Assembly: GCA_024692235.1 (NCBI GenBank)
Contig: JAILMW010000002.1
Location: 1-64,000, forward strand
Length of the DNA stretch: 64,000 bases
Reading direction: 5' to 3'
Source: Saccharofermentans sp.
Lineage (GTDB): Bacteria; Bacillota; Clostridia; Saccharofermentanales; Saccharofermentanaceae
The notes beneath the pieces were generated by a model that saw nothing but the letters and a program-made list of their open reading frames with translations, did not search any database and had not been told where the DNA came from. The translations under genes were made by a program, and so were the position numbers. Position 1 is the first letter of the stretch; every line of letters begins with the position of its first letter. Positions 35,347 through 45,574 of the stretch are shown here, piece by piece.

Positions 35347-36048
35347 TCAGGCTTCAGGATCTATGTGAAGCCTTTCCTGCTCGTGCATCCATGCGGAGAG
35401 TGCGTCAGTCATCTTATGAGCATCGTTATCGTAGTCTTCACCGTGTAAAGGCTCACCTACGTAGACAGTGATCTTCCTTCTCTTAAGAAAACCCTTGAAA
35501 GGCTTAGGCCACTTGCTCTGTCTGGGCCATGCCTGGTATGCGCCTGAGATATAGACGGGAACAAGAGGTGTCTTGGACTTGATGGCGATGTAGCAGGCGC
35601 CGTCCTTCATTTCGCCGAGCTTGCCGTCATGAGTTCTCGTTCCTTCAGGGAAGACAAAGCAGATATTGCCGTTCTCGACTTCCTTCTTAGCCTTTATAAG
35701 ACCTCTTACGGGGTTGCCGTGACGCTCAACGAGGATTCCTCTTCCTACTCTTACTATAAGTCTTCCGAGTGATCCGTAGTCTGTTGCAAGGTCAGCACCG
35801 ACAAGTGCGCACATATGCTTGAAATGCCCCTTGGGAAGATACTTGCTTATAAGTACGCCGTCAGCGAAGCACTGGTGGTTGGCTGCAACGACATAAGGGT
35901 TCTCCTTGGGAAAGTTCTCTCTTCCGACACAGCTCATCTTTGTGAGGATATCGCAAAGGAAAAGAAAGCCGTTCTTTGCTACTACTCCTACTGCTCCTCT
36001 TCTTGTAGGTGACTCGTCGAAAGGTGATTTGAACATATATATCTCCAT
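35347..36048 (-). CDS. plsC: 1-acyl-sn-glycerol-3-phosphate acyltransferase family protein
   Basis: A 233-residue acyltransferase with the HX4D motif at H58-D63 (NHQCFAD) and the glycerol-phosphate motif FPEGTRTHDGKL. It transfers an acyl chain to lysophosphatidate to make phosphatidate. It converges with the EEP gene: a 6-bp inverted repeat TGATCT...AGATCA spans 35332-35349 across its stop codon. It is divergent from the acyl ligase at 36182. Phosphatidate is also the product of the diacylglycerol kinase upstream, so the island is centred on that lipid. Confidence 0.9.
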   Translation of the reverse strand: MEIYMFKSPFDESPTRRGAVGVVAKNGFLFLCDILTKMSCVGRENFPKENPYVVAANHQCFADGVLISKYLPKGHFKHMCALVGADLATDYGSLGRLIVRVGRGILVERHGNPVRGLIKAKKEVENGNICFVFPEGTRTHDGKLGEMKDGACYIAIKSKTPLVPVYISGAYQAWPRQSKWPKPFKGFLKRRKITVYVGEPLHGEDYDNDAHKMTDALSAWMHEQERLHIDPEA

Positions 36049-36181
36049 TATTTAAATAAGTCTGTGCATCAGCTTTAACAAAAGTATACCAAAAAAACCA
36101 ATAATGCAAATTATTACACGGTAGACTTAAAAAAAAGTAAATGGTAATATTTTCGTTAGCGATAAGAAACGGAGGAACTCC

Positions 36182-38032
36182 ATGCGTACTGTTACCGGTA
36201 CCCCGATATATAAGGCAGATAAGTTTGAGAACATAAGGGACCTGATCTTAACGTCTTGCGAGAAGAATGCCAATCTCGATGCATTCATCTTCAGAAGAAA
36301 CCCTAAGCTTTCAGAGATACACAGGACCTACCATGAGTTCGGGGAGGATATCAAGAGCCTTTGCGCATATATCTGTAACAGTAAGTATAGAGGCGATAAG
36401 CTTGCTGTCGTAGGCGAGAACTGCTATGAGTGGTTCTTGAGCTATATCTCCATACTCTCTACCGACAGTGTCGGTGTTCCTTTGGACAGGATGCTCCCCG
36501 AAGAAGAGCTTATTGCCCTTCTTGAAAGGTCGGAGAGCAAGGTGCTCTTTTACCATCCCAAGCATCATTCGATGATGGTATCCATAGCTTCCAAGATTGA
36601 TGAGGGCTCCGTTAATGTCGTTGTCGAGAAGTTCGTATGCATGTATCCTGACGGTCTTTCTTCCAAGGAGACTTTCCCGGAAGAAGATGACAGATTCGAG
36701 AAGATAGGTGATCTTCTTGAAGAAGGCAAGAAGATAAGGGAGAAGGATGGAGATAAGTTCCTTGAGATACCGATCAATACCGAAGAAGCAAGGATCATCC
36801 TCTTTACTTCGGGAACTACTTCCATGAGTAAGGGTGTCCTTCTGTCCCATAAGAATATATGCTCCAATGTATATTCCATAACTCAGACGCTTTATGTAGT
36901 AGCGGGAGACAGAGCATTCTCGATCCTTCCTCTGCACCACACTTTTGAGAATACGGTCGATATGTTCATGTTATCCGTCGGTGTATGTCTCTGTCTTGCA
37001 GACGGTCTTCGTTATATCGTTCCCAACCTCAAGGAATGGCATCCCGAGGTGTGTATATCAGTACCATTGCTCTATGAGAATATCTATCAGAAGATAGAGA
37101 CGGGTATAGAGGAATCCGGTAAGAAGAAGCTTATCGACATTATGGTACCTGTTACCAAGTTCCTCAAGAAGTTCGGCCTGGACCTTCGAAGAGCTGTATT
37201 CAAGGAGATCCTTGATAAGCTCGGAGGCGATATACGACTGGTCGTTATCGGAGGAGCCGGTATCGACAAGAAGTATATAGATGCTTTTACCAATTTCGGA
37301 ATCGATTTCTTTATGGGTTACGGACTTACGGAGACAAGCCCCGTTATATCCGTTACGACTACCGAGTGTAACGTTCACGGTAGCGTAGGACGCCCGATGG
37401 TAGGCATAGAAGCTGCAATCGATACGGAAGATACTTCCAAGAATGCCGTAGGCGAGATCATCACGAGATCCGACTGTGTCATGCTCGGATACTATAAGAA
37501 CGAAGAAGCGACCAAGGAAGTCATTACTCCCGACGGCTGGTTCCATACGGGAGATATGGGATATATCGACAAGACGGGTTCCATCCATATTACTGGACGA
37601 GTCAAGTCCATGATCGTCCTTACCAACGGTAAGAAGGCTTTCCCCGAAGAGATCGAATCTCTGATCTGCGAGATCAAGGGTGTCAACGAGGCATTCGTAT
37701 GGGGCGGAAAGAATGAGAGAGAAGCTATCGATATATGTGCTAAGCTCCTTATCGATCGTAAGGAGATCGGAAGGGTATTAGGACTTAAAGGTATTCCTAC
37801 CGATGATGAAGTAACGGCTTATCTCAATGACCGCATGTATGAAGTCAATCACAAGATCCCTGCTTATAAGATCGTAAGGAATTACGTATTCTCGGAGCAG
37901 GAGATGATAAAGACTACCACTCTTAAGATCAAGAGACCTAAAGAGCAGGAAGCAATAGAGTCACTTATATCCTCCGCATCTACGACTATGCGTGAGATGA
38001 ACGGAACTAATCTCGACAGACTTATGTCCTGA
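36182..38032 (+). CDS. AMP-dependent long-chain acyl-CoA/acyl-ACP ligase
   Basis: A 616-residue ANL-family enzyme that activates a carboxylate, most likely a fatty acid, as acyl-AMP and then transfers it to CoA or a carrier protein. The ATP loop is LFTSGTTSMSKGV, followed by LPLHHTFE, GYGLTETSP, GWFHTGDMGYID and ITGRVKSMIVLTNGKKAFPEEIE. It most resembles bacterial long-chain FadD-like proteins. With an ACP gene 3 kb away, acyl-ACP synthetase activity is an alternative. ACGGAGG precedes the ATG. It is divergent from plsC, and the 133-base gap holds no clear promoter to me. Confidence 0.88.
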   Translation: MRTVTGTPIYKADKFENIRDLILTSCEKNANLDAFIFRRNPKLSEIHRTYHEFGEDIKSLCAYICNSKYRGDKLAVVGENCYEWFLSYISILSTDSVGVPLDRMLPEEELIALLERSESKVLFYHPKHHSMMVSIASKIDEGSVNVVVEKFVCMYPDGLSSKETFPEEDDRFEKIGDLLEEGKKIREKDGDKFLEIPINTEEARIILFTSGTTSMSKGVLLSHKNICSNVYSITQTLYVVAGDRAFSILPLHHTFENTVDMFMLSVGVCLCLADGLRYIVPNLKEWHPEVCISVPLLYENIYQKIETGIEESGKKKLIDIMVPVTKFLKKFGLDLRRAVFKEILDKLGGDIRLVVIGGAGIDKKYIDAFTNFGIDFFMGYGLTETSPVISVTTTECNVHGSVGRPMVGIEAAIDTEDTSKNAVGEIITRSDCVMLGYYKNEEATKEVITPDGWFHTGDMGYIDKTGSIHITGRVKSMIVLTNGKKAFPEEIESLICEIKGVNEAFVWGGKNEREAIDICAKLLIDRKEIGRVLGLKGIPTDDEVTAYLNDRMYEVNHKIPAYKIVRNYVFSEQEMIKTTTLKIKRPKEQEAIESLISSASTTMREMNGTNLDRLMS

Positions 38033-38097
38033 TAATCGGACAACATATACCCCCTTTTTGAGCTATACTTGTAGTAGGTTCAGGAAGGGAGTTTTTT

Positions 38098-41000
38098 ATG
38101 ATCTGCATATCCGGAGTCGGAAGTATCCATTGCCAGACTGAGAGCATAATTCGAGAGTGCCTTACAAGGCAACATGAAGGGCAGCTCATATTTGTAGCTC
38201 CCGAGTCGTCCAAAGCATCAGTAGAACGACTTGTTACCGCTGCTGTAGCAGGCAATACCGAATCTTCATCCGAAGACGGTATCGATATCACTTCTTCCTG
38301 GGTCAACGGAGATGTCGTAAGCTTCATAAGGCTTGCCGTAAGGATCCTCGATATGTGCGGAGTCTCTGACGGCGGAAGTTCCGACAAGATCGTTATGCGT
38401 AATGCGATCTACAGGATCCTCGTATCACACCACAATGAGTTCAAGACATTCGGCAAGTTCCTGGGAAAGTTCGAATATGTAGATGCCATTACCGATCTTC
38501 TCGGTGACTTCAGACGTTACGGCATCGGGCAGGACGGTATAGCCAAGGCCTTCGAGAATGCTTCCGACGATAATGATGCGACTGTCTATACCGATAAGCT
38601 TCATGACCTTAAGCTTCTTACCATGTACATGAAGGAGCTCGACCTTCAGTTCGATCTGAAGCTTATGTCGGACCCCATAAGCGAAGCGACGACTATACTT
38701 AAGATGATCCTTGAAGATAAGTCTCTTCTTGATACAAGAAGGTTCAGAGGTCTTAACGAGCTCTTTAAGAGTACATATGCAGTAATAGGATTCGGTAATA
38801 TAAGACTTCTTACACCTCAGGAGATAGGCTTTGTAAGGCTTCTGTCTGATCTCGGATGCCGTTTTAACTTCTATCCCATATTATCTTCAGAAGAAGAAGA
38901 GGCTGTTATCTATAACAATGCAAGATCCTTCATAAGAACACTTACAGACGGATATGCTGATGTTATATATGAAGATCTTCCCATATCCGAAGAAGGGTAT
39001 TCTGATGCTCTTCGCGGAGCAACTTCCGATTATACCTTAAGGATCGAGAGGGAGAAGGAAGAGTTGCTTCCCGTATCCGACATCTCCTGCTCTGTTCTTA
39101 AGACTACCGATGATGTAATAGGATATGTATCCAACGAGATCATCAGGCTTACAAGAGAGGAAGGATACAGATATAAGGATATCAGGATCGTATGCGTCGA
39201 TGAGGCACTCAAGGACAACCTTAGAGGCATAATGGGTGCCTTCGGTCTTGATATATTCGTAGACCGTAAGATCGTTATCAGCAATACTCCCGTATTCAGA
39301 TATATCACGGCTCTTACTGAACTTCCCATAAGAAGATACAGGCTTGAAGACGTTATGAGCCTTATAAGGACCGGACTTGCCGGCATTACCAACGAAGATG
39401 CGGATGCCTTTGAGAATTACTGTATCCGTTATAACGTGAGCGGAGAAAGACTTTTTACGCGAGAGTACTTTAATGCCGAAGGTAAGTATAAGGCCATGCT
39501 CTACAGAGATGGAAGACGTATCCCCGCAGGAGAATATCTCTGGGAGAATGTTATAGAGCGTGTTCTTATCCCGATTAGAGAAAGTGCCACCCTGATATAT
39601 AACGAGAAACTCCTGTCAGGTAAGGCTATGGAACTTGCCAAGTTTACCGATACCTTATCCTCGAACATCAAGTACCTTGCAGAGGAGTTTGTCGACCGTA
39701 AGGATACTGACAGAGCATCAGCGCTTGTCAGAGGCTATTCTGAAGTAATGTCGCTTCTTGTACAGTTCACGACTCCCATGAACGAAGTGCCCATAGATCA
39801 GGAGTCATTCCTGTCTCTCCTTAAGATCGACATGAGAAATAAGGTTCAGGCAACCATTCCTCTTATGGTGGATTCTGTCGAGATCGTATCTCCGGACCAG
39901 GCATATATAACACCCTGTAAGGTCATGTTCCTAATAGGTGCTACTGCCGAGAACTTCCCTTATTCCAAGGTAACGGAAGGCATAATGAATTCTGACGAGC
40001 TTGCCAGGTTGTCGTCGGATTCCGGAGTGGAGCTTCCCGATAAAGTGAAGAGCCGTAATACAAGCGACCTTATTACATCCGCGCTGATGTTCGGTGCGGT
40101 AAGAGAGAAGATCTATATCATAAGGGATGCTGCCTCTACGGAGAGCTCCGTATTTGCGCATTTTGCGAAGTATTCTTCCACTTACAGCAAAGATATATTC
40201 AGAATGGAGACTTCAGGCAGGGAAGTTATAAAAAGGCACGACTTTCTTAATTCGGACATCGCCGTGGAATATATGGATGAACTCCTGGACGATCACATGA
40301 GTGTCAGCGTATCTTCCATAGAGACTTTCAATACCTGTCATATGAAGTATATGCTCCGGTATATCCTGGGAGTTAAGGAACGTGAGGACGGTAGGGGCAT
40401 CAAGGCAAATGTTATGGGTACCATAATCCACCACATGTTCGAAGTATCCCTTAAGGATATCGTTCAGACCTGTGATACACCCGCATCGCTCGGGGAATAT
40501 GCGCAAAAGCTTAGAAGTGACGAAGAGCTCCTTCACGAAGTTGCTCAGAAGGCATTTACAAACTATTGCGATGCTTCCGAGAATTATTACGAGAAGACGC
40601 AGAGGTTCGCGGTCAATCCCGGACGTAAGGCGGTAAGGCTCTTTGAATATGTACTTCCGATAATGCTGGATGAAGCATGTGCTTCCAATATGGTGCCGTA
40701 TAAGTTCGAGATGGATCTTAAGAACTCATCCGATCCTTTGAAGATAACAACGACTGGTGGCAAGGAGATATCCTTTGTGGGATTTATCGACAGGGTCGAT
40801 ATGGATCCGAATACCAATAAGGCTAGGATAATCGACTATAAGACAGGAGATAAGAAGATCGAGCTTAAGAAGACTCTGGCGGGTCTTCAGACTCAGCTTT
40901 TTGCATATGCCAATTCCGCCATAAGGGACGGCATCGATATAAGTGATGTCGGTTATTTGGAGATCGGAATGAAGCCTTCAGAGAAAGACTTTAAACTTTC

Positions 41001-41307
41001 CCCCAAGATGAGCTCTCTTACACAGGAACAGTTCGATGATGTAAGGACATATGTCGATAAGCTGATCAGACATAACTGCGAAGAGATAGCTTCAGGTAAG
41101 GCGGATGCCAGAGTTAATTCTCTTACAGGCAACGGCAGTAATTCCGCCTGCAGGTACTGCCCGTATTCGGGAGCATGCGGTAACGATCCGAGAGCTCCGG
41201 AACGAATGTATAACGCATTGGTTATAGGTCACGAAGACGGATCATCGGCCAAGGCGGAAGAGATAATCGAGACTATGAATCAGAGAAAGGAGCAAATGGA
41301 TGAGTAA
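38098..41307 (+). CDS. addB: AddB-like subunit of ATP-dependent helicase-nuclease, Walker A degenerate
   Basis: A 1069-residue partner of AddA in double-strand-break resection. The nuclease domain has D898 and D913-x-K915 (GFIDRVD...IIDYKTG) and the four cysteines of the AddB iron-sulphur clasp: C747 (FNTCHMKYMLRYILG) and C1018, C1021, C1027 (CRYCPYSGAC). The N-terminus, where relatives have a G-x-x-G-S-G-K-T Walker A loop, instead reads SGVGSIHCQTES, so ATP binding by this subunit is doubtful. The helicase domain of AddB is non-motor in studied systems, so the pair may still work. It overlaps addA by eight bases. Confidence 0.9.
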   Translation: MICISGVGSIHCQTESIIRECLTRQHEGQLIFVAPESSKASVERLVTAAVAGNTESSSEDGIDITSSWVNGDVVSFIRLAVRILDMCGVSDGGSSDKIVMRNAIYRILVSHHNEFKTFGKFLGKFEYVDAITDLLGDFRRYGIGQDGIAKAFENASDDNDATVYTDKLHDLKLLTMYMKELDLQFDLKLMSDPISEATTILKMILEDKSLLDTRRFRGLNELFKSTYAVIGFGNIRLLTPQEIGFVRLLSDLGCRFNFYPILSSEEEEAVIYNNARSFIRTLTDGYADVIYEDLPISEEGYSDALRGATSDYTLRIEREKEELLPVSDISCSVLKTTDDVIGYVSNEIIRLTREEGYRYKDIRIVCVDEALKDNLRGIMGAFGLDIFVDRKIVISNTPVFRYITALTELPIRRYRLEDVMSLIRTGLAGITNEDADAFENYCIRYNVSGERLFTREYFNAEGKYKAMLYRDGRRIPAGEYLWENVIERVLIPIRESATLIYNEKLLSGKAMELAKFTDTLSSNIKYLAEEFVDRKDTDRASALVRGYSEVMSLLVQFTTPMNEVPIDQESFLSLLKIDMRNKVQATIPLMVDSVEIVSPDQAYITPCKVMFLIGATAENFPYSKVTEGIMNSDELARLSSDSGVELPDKVKSRNTSDLITSALMFGAVREKIYIIRDAASTESSVFAHFAKYSSTYSKDIFRMETSGREVIKRHDFLNSDIAVEYMDELLDDHMSVSVSSIETFNTCHMKYMLRYILGVKEREDGRGIKANVMGTIIHHMFEVSLKDIVQTCDTPASLGEYAQKLRSDEELLHEVAQKAFTNYCDASENYYEKTQRFAVNPGRKAVRLFEYVLPIMLDEACASNMVPYKFEMDLKNSSDPLKITTTGGKEISFVGFIDRVDMDPNTNKARIIDYKTGDKKIELKKTLAGLQTQLFAYANSAIRDGIDISDVGYLEIGMKPSEKDFKLSPKMSSLTQEQFDDVRTYVDKLIRHNCEEIASGKADARVNSLTGNGSNSACRYCPYSGACGNDPRAPERMYNALVIGHEDGSSAKAEEIIETMNQRKEQMDE

Positions 41308-44300
41308 TCTGTCAGATGAACAGTTAAAAGTAGTAGATGCTCCTATCGAGAATATTCTTGTATCCGCAGCGGCAGGTTCCGGTAAGACGACGGTCCTTGT
41401 GCACAGGATCGTAGATAAGATCTGTGCTCGAGAGTTCGAGATCGATAATATCCTTGTCGTAACCTTCACTAAGGATGCGGCGGCAAATATGAAAAAGAAA
41501 CTTGAGGACGGTATCAAGGAACGTATATCAGAGCTTAAGAAAGATCCTTCTTCACGTTCGGAGATAATGTATCTTCAGGAGCAGCTCGATAAGCTTCCGT
41601 CCAGCTATATCCAGACTCTCGACAGTTTCTGCAGCAGAGTCATCAAGGAGAAGGGCTACGTTATCGCAGATACCAGGGAATATAAGATCTTAGATCAGGG
41701 AAGCGTAGTCTTAGACGAGAACGAGCTTGATATCATCCTTTCCGAAGCTGCCATGGCTGCGGTAGACGAGTGCTACGAGGATGAAGTGCCTGATCCCGAC
41801 TTTGAGATGCTTACAAGGATGTTCGGTAACGGAAGGACAGACGATTCCCTTGCTGAATCTCTGGTGACGGTCTACAAGAAGCTCAGAAGCCTTCCTGATT
41901 ATCTTGAGCTCTGCGATAAGATAATCAGCCGAATGAAGGAGTCGGACGAGAATGGAAGATTACGTTCAATGGATAAGTTCGCAGATGCCGTACGTTATCT
42001 CTTCAGTCTCGTAGACGTTGAGACGGTAAGATCTCTTAATGATCTGATCAACAATATAAGATTCGTAAGCAAGATGGGGGATAAGAAGAATAACGCAAGG
42101 CAGGATGCATTCAGAGGAATGATCTCCGATACTTATTCGTATTGTCAGAGAGTACTTGCCTCAGACGATGTTTTTGCGGCTATGCTGATAACATCCGAGT
42201 TCGACGATACCGAATTCAACGGCCTTCCCAAGGACGACGGAGACGGCTTTGCAGATAAGTTCAACGATCTGTTCGGACCAGTTGCCGCTGTTATCAAGTT
42301 CATTAAGCCTCTCCTTCCTGTTCTTTCCAAGATGCCGAATGGTTACGGCGACAGTGCGGATGTATATTCGCTTCCTGAAAGTTATCAGGGACTTATATCC
42401 GTATCTTCTGATGAGCTTCTCAGAAGACAGGTTCAGAGGACAAGGCTCGCAGAGGTCTATCTCGATCTTATTAAGAAGACGGATGAACAGTATGCGGCTA
42501 TAAAAGCTCTGGTTCACGGGACTGACTTCTCGGATCACGAACATCTTGCAAAGAAGATCCTTTGTACAGATGAGGGCAAGGAATACTATACGAATAAGTT
42601 CTCGGAGATCTACATCGACGAGTATCAGGATAACTCTGAACTTCAGGATGCGGTCATCTCCTGCTTTGCAAATAATAACGTATTCAGGGTAGGAGATGTT
42701 AAGCAGAGTATCTATAAGTTCAGATATGCTAATCCTTCCATGTTCCTTAAAATGATGGAAGATTATTCATCCGATCCTTCTCACGGCAATCTCTTCCTTC
42801 TGAACAACAACTACAGAAGTGACAAGAATATCCTTGTCTTCGTAAATCATATCTTCGATCAGATAATGAGTGCCGAAGGTTCCGAGATCGAATACGACGA
42901 TACACAGGCATTATCTTTCCCTGATGTAAAGAAAGGCACTCCCTCGGATAACGCTATCGTTCCTATGGTGAAAATCGTAGAGCATTCCAGGGATGAGAAG
43001 GATCTTTCTGCTATCGTTACGGGCGTTTTCAGTGAGGTCGATCGCTTCATTAAGATGGGTTTTGAATTCAAGGATATCTGTATCCTTACAAAGAGGAGAA
43101 AGGCTGCGGCCGTTATCTCCGCTTATCTTAACGAGAACGGATTTGAATCCAGATATGCAGATGAGATCAGTGTCTTCGAGGACAGAGATATTCACGGGAT
43201 ATGTAATGTCATTATCGCTGCAGGTAATGAATTAAGAGATGAGTATCTTCTCGGGATACTGCTGTCAGGCTACAGGATCTCCAACTTTACGTTGGAAGAG
43301 ATAGCCGCGATCCATCTTTATAGTAAGAAGAGGGACAGAGACCTTAAGGATGAGAACCTTATTGTTAAGCTAAGAATATTTGCTTCTGACAGGACGGGTA
43401 CGGCAGATCCCGAGCTAAAGGAGAGAGTTATTACATTCCTTTCCTGGTTCGATGATCTAAGGAATGATCTTCTTATCACGGATATCGGTGAGTTTACAGA
43501 TCGTATCTATCAGGATACGGGAATAACGGCATCGGTGCCTTCAGCTGAGAAGTTGTCGATCTTTAAGAGCTGGCTTTGCGCTAACTTTATGCGCTACGGA
43601 AGCGATATATCAACTATAGCTTCGAGGCTTGAGACCATGAAGGCAAAGCTCGGCAATAGTACAGCCGTAAGAGGAGAGGATAACGAAGAAGGTAAGATCA
43701 CATGCATGACTTACCACGGTAGTAAAGGTCTTGAATTCCCCTGTGTTATAGTGACGGAGCTTTTCACACAGCCTAAGCCGGATAAGTCAGGTCCCGTTAA
43801 GTTCGATCCCGAATACGGCTTTGTATTGAACGATTTCTTCCCTGAGACCATAAGGCTGGTTAAGTCACCTGAGAGGATATTCCTTGACGATGCCGAGAAG
43901 CTTGCAGGTAATGCCGAGCAGATAAGACTTCTTTATGTCGCACTTACAAGAGCTGAGAATAACCTGTCCGTTGTTGTTCCGTTGCAGACTGAGTCGGCAC
44001 CAAGATATAAGTCGCTTGTAAAGGGACTTAAAACTCAGAAGTCAAAGAAGCTTCCCGCGGCTTATTGGCGCTATACGGGAGGCGGCGTAGAAGGATCCTT
44101 TATGTCAGCATTCTTAAGGTTCGCGGGAGCCGGAAGCCTCAGAAGCAAGATCTGCGATATCCTTAAGATCAACGGTTCTGATTCGTTTGAATATGAGGAC
44201 GATTTCTGCGGATTTAACATGGAATCTATCGGAACCACATTCAGTGTTACTTCTGAAGAGGAAGATAACGAGACAGATGCAGTTGTTGTCTTAACTGAGG

Positions 44301-45028
44301 ATGCCAAGTATGAGATACCGTTATATGCAAAATCTTACGATGAGGACGGTATGCCGGTATTTGCCGACTATCCCTATGAGGATTCTTCCAAGATACCTTT
44401 CAAGATTTCCGTATCCCAGATAAAGGATGACGGCATAAGGGATACGCTTCCCATTAATCTGGACGTTAAGGACTTGGATCACTACATCGGAGTTCAAAAG
44501 GGCGATATCGGTGACAGTGCCGCATCCGTCGGTACCTTCATCCATAAGATCTTCAGGTTCACCGATCTTAGTAAGGCAAGGAAAGATGTTACTTCCGCGA
44601 TAAGAGAACTTGCAGATCAGAAGATCATCAGGGAAGAGGACCTTATAAGGACTTCCGAGTTCGAGTTCGGTATCAGAGCATTTGCAGAAAGTGATGTCGG
44701 TCGAAGGCTCGATGAAGCAGAGAGAGCATGTAAGGCGGAATATGAGAAGCCTATCGTATTCTCGGTCAAGGCTAACGATGCGGACGATGTGCTTGTACAG
44801 GGAATCATCGATGTGCTCTTTATGGATAGCGACGGCAAATATGTGCTTATCGACTACAAGACAGACAGATTCGCTGAGGATGCTCCTGTTGACGAGATCA
44901 TCGAAGAGACACGAAGGAGACACTCGGTTCAGGTAGGGTGCTACAGATCAGCCGTTGAAGTATCTGGTAGCGAAGTTAAGGAGAGCTACGTTTATCTCGT
45001 AAGATACGGAATGTTCGTAGAGGTTTAA
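41300..45028 (+). CDS. addA: helicase-exonuclease AddAB subunit AddA
   Basis: A 1242-residue UvrD/RecB-like 3'-5' helicase with a C-terminal PD-(D/E)XK nuclease. Walker A is AAAGSGKTT with K29; the DEYQD box is at 440-444; VGDVKQSIYKFRYA and the motif VI segment LYVALTRAEN are present. The nuclease has GIIDVLF, D1185-x-K1187 (IDYKTDRF) and QVGCYRSAV. It resects DNA ends for recombination under control of Chi. GGAGC precedes the ATG. The stop shares bases with the convergent tadA stop. Confidence 0.96.
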   Translation: MSNLSDEQLKVVDAPIENILVSAAAGSGKTTVLVHRIVDKICAREFEIDNILVVTFTKDAAANMKKKLEDGIKERISELKKDPSSRSEIMYLQEQLDKLPSSYIQTLDSFCSRVIKEKGYVIADTREYKILDQGSVVLDENELDIILSEAAMAAVDECYEDEVPDPDFEMLTRMFGNGRTDDSLAESLVTVYKKLRSLPDYLELCDKIISRMKESDENGRLRSMDKFADAVRYLFSLVDVETVRSLNDLINNIRFVSKMGDKKNNARQDAFRGMISDTYSYCQRVLASDDVFAAMLITSEFDDTEFNGLPKDDGDGFADKFNDLFGPVAAVIKFIKPLLPVLSKMPNGYGDSADVYSLPESYQGLISVSSDELLRRQVQRTRLAEVYLDLIKKTDEQYAAIKALVHGTDFSDHEHLAKKILCTDEGKEYYTNKFSEIYIDEYQDNSELQDAVISCFANNNVFRVGDVKQSIYKFRYANPSMFLKMMEDYSSDPSHGNLFLLNNNYRSDKNILVFVNHIFDQIMSAEGSEIEYDDTQALSFPDVKKGTPSDNAIVPMVKIVEHSRDEKDLSAIVTGVFSEVDRFIKMGFEFKDICILTKRRKAAAVISAYLNENGFESRYADEISVFEDRDIHGICNVIIAAGNELRDEYLLGILLSGYRISNFTLEEIAAIHLYSKKRDRDLKDENLIVKLRIFASDRTGTADPELKERVITFLSWFDDLRNDLLITDIGEFTDRIYQDTGITASVPSAEKLSIFKSWLCANFMRYGSDISTIASRLETMKAKLGNSTAVRGEDNEEGKITCMTYHGSKGLEFPCVIVTELFTQPKPDKSGPVKFDPEYGFVLNDFFPETIRLVKSPERIFLDDAEKLAGNAEQIRLLYVALTRAENNLSVVVPLQTESAPRYKSLVKGLKTQKSKKLPAAYWRYTGGGVEGSFMSAFLRFAGAGSLRSKICDILKINGSDSFEYEDDFCGFNMESIGTTFSVTSEEEDNETDAVVVLTEDAKYEIPLYAKSYDEDGMPVFADYPYEDSSKIPFKISVSQIKDDGIRDTLPINLDVKDLDHYIGVQKGDIGDSAASVGTFIHKIFRFTDLSKARKDVTSAIRELADQKIIREEDLIRTSEFEFGIRAFAESDVGRRLDEAERACKAEYEKPIVFSVKANDADDVLVQGIIDVLFMDSDGKYVLIDYKTDRFAEDAPVDEIIEETRRRHSVQVGCYRSAVEVSGSEVKESYVYLVRYGMFVEV

Positions 45029-45498
45029 GATTCGCTGTTACGACGATCCCTGAGCATCTTGAAGAATGCTTTCATGAGGGCGCCGCATTCCTCTTCCAGG
45101 ATGCCGCCCTCAAATTCTACCTTGTGGTTATGTCCATGCTCGACATTGAAGATATCGTTGCAGGAACATACTGCACCGGACTTGGGCTCGTATGCACCGA
45201 AATATACCTTCCTGATCCTGGACTGAATGATAGCTCCGGAGCACATGGTGCAGGGCTCTAAGGTAACATACATGTCGCAGTCGTTAAGACGCCAGTCGCC
45301 TATCTTCTTGCATGCTTTGTCGATAGCTACGACTTCCGCGTGAAGGATGGGATTGCACTTGGTAAGCTTTAAGTTATGTGATCTTACCAGGACCTTGCCG
45401 TCCTTTACGATAACGCAACCGATTGGGCATTCGCCTTTGTCGAATCCCTTCTTTGCCTGCTTCAGAGCTTCCTTCATGAATCGTTCTTTATCTTCCAT
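45025..45498 (-). CDS. tadA: tRNA-specific adenosine deaminase
   Basis: A 157-residue zinc deaminase that makes inosine at the wobble position of tRNA-Arg(ACG). Zinc and catalytic residues are H53 and E55 (HAEVV) and C83, C86 (PCTMC). The overall length and the C-terminal helix are normal for TadA. On the minus strand TATAAT lies only seven bases before the ATG with no ribosome-binding site, so a leaderless message is likely. Its stop overlaps that of addA on the other strand. Confidence 0.95.
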   Translation of the reverse strand: MEDKERFMKEALKQAKKGFDKGECPIGCVIVKDGKVLVRSHNLKLTKCNPILHAEVVAIDKACKKIGDWRLNDCDMYVTLEPCTMCSGAIIQSRIRKVYFGAYEPKSGAVCSCNDIFNVEHGHNHKVEFEGGILEEECGALMKAFFKMLRDRRNSES

Positions 45499-45505
45499 GT
45501 GAGGG

Positions 45506-45514
45506 ATTATATCA
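45506..45514 (-). promoter_or_regulatory. Extended -10 promoter seven bases before the tadA start codon
   Basis: Minus strand TGA-TATAAT, then seven bases, then ATG. The divergent gene's TATAAT lies at about 45532-45537 on the plus strand. Confidence 0.5.
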
Positions 45515-45574
45515 GTGAAATCGTTTTTTGTGTATAATGTCGTCAGGGATAGATATTACAGGGGGGATAGAGTT

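Noticed and set aside
45515..45574. Upstream GTG extension of the first zinc-ribbon protein
   Set aside because: It would run through the likely promoter, and the strong GGGGGG ribosome-binding site fits the ATG at 45575.
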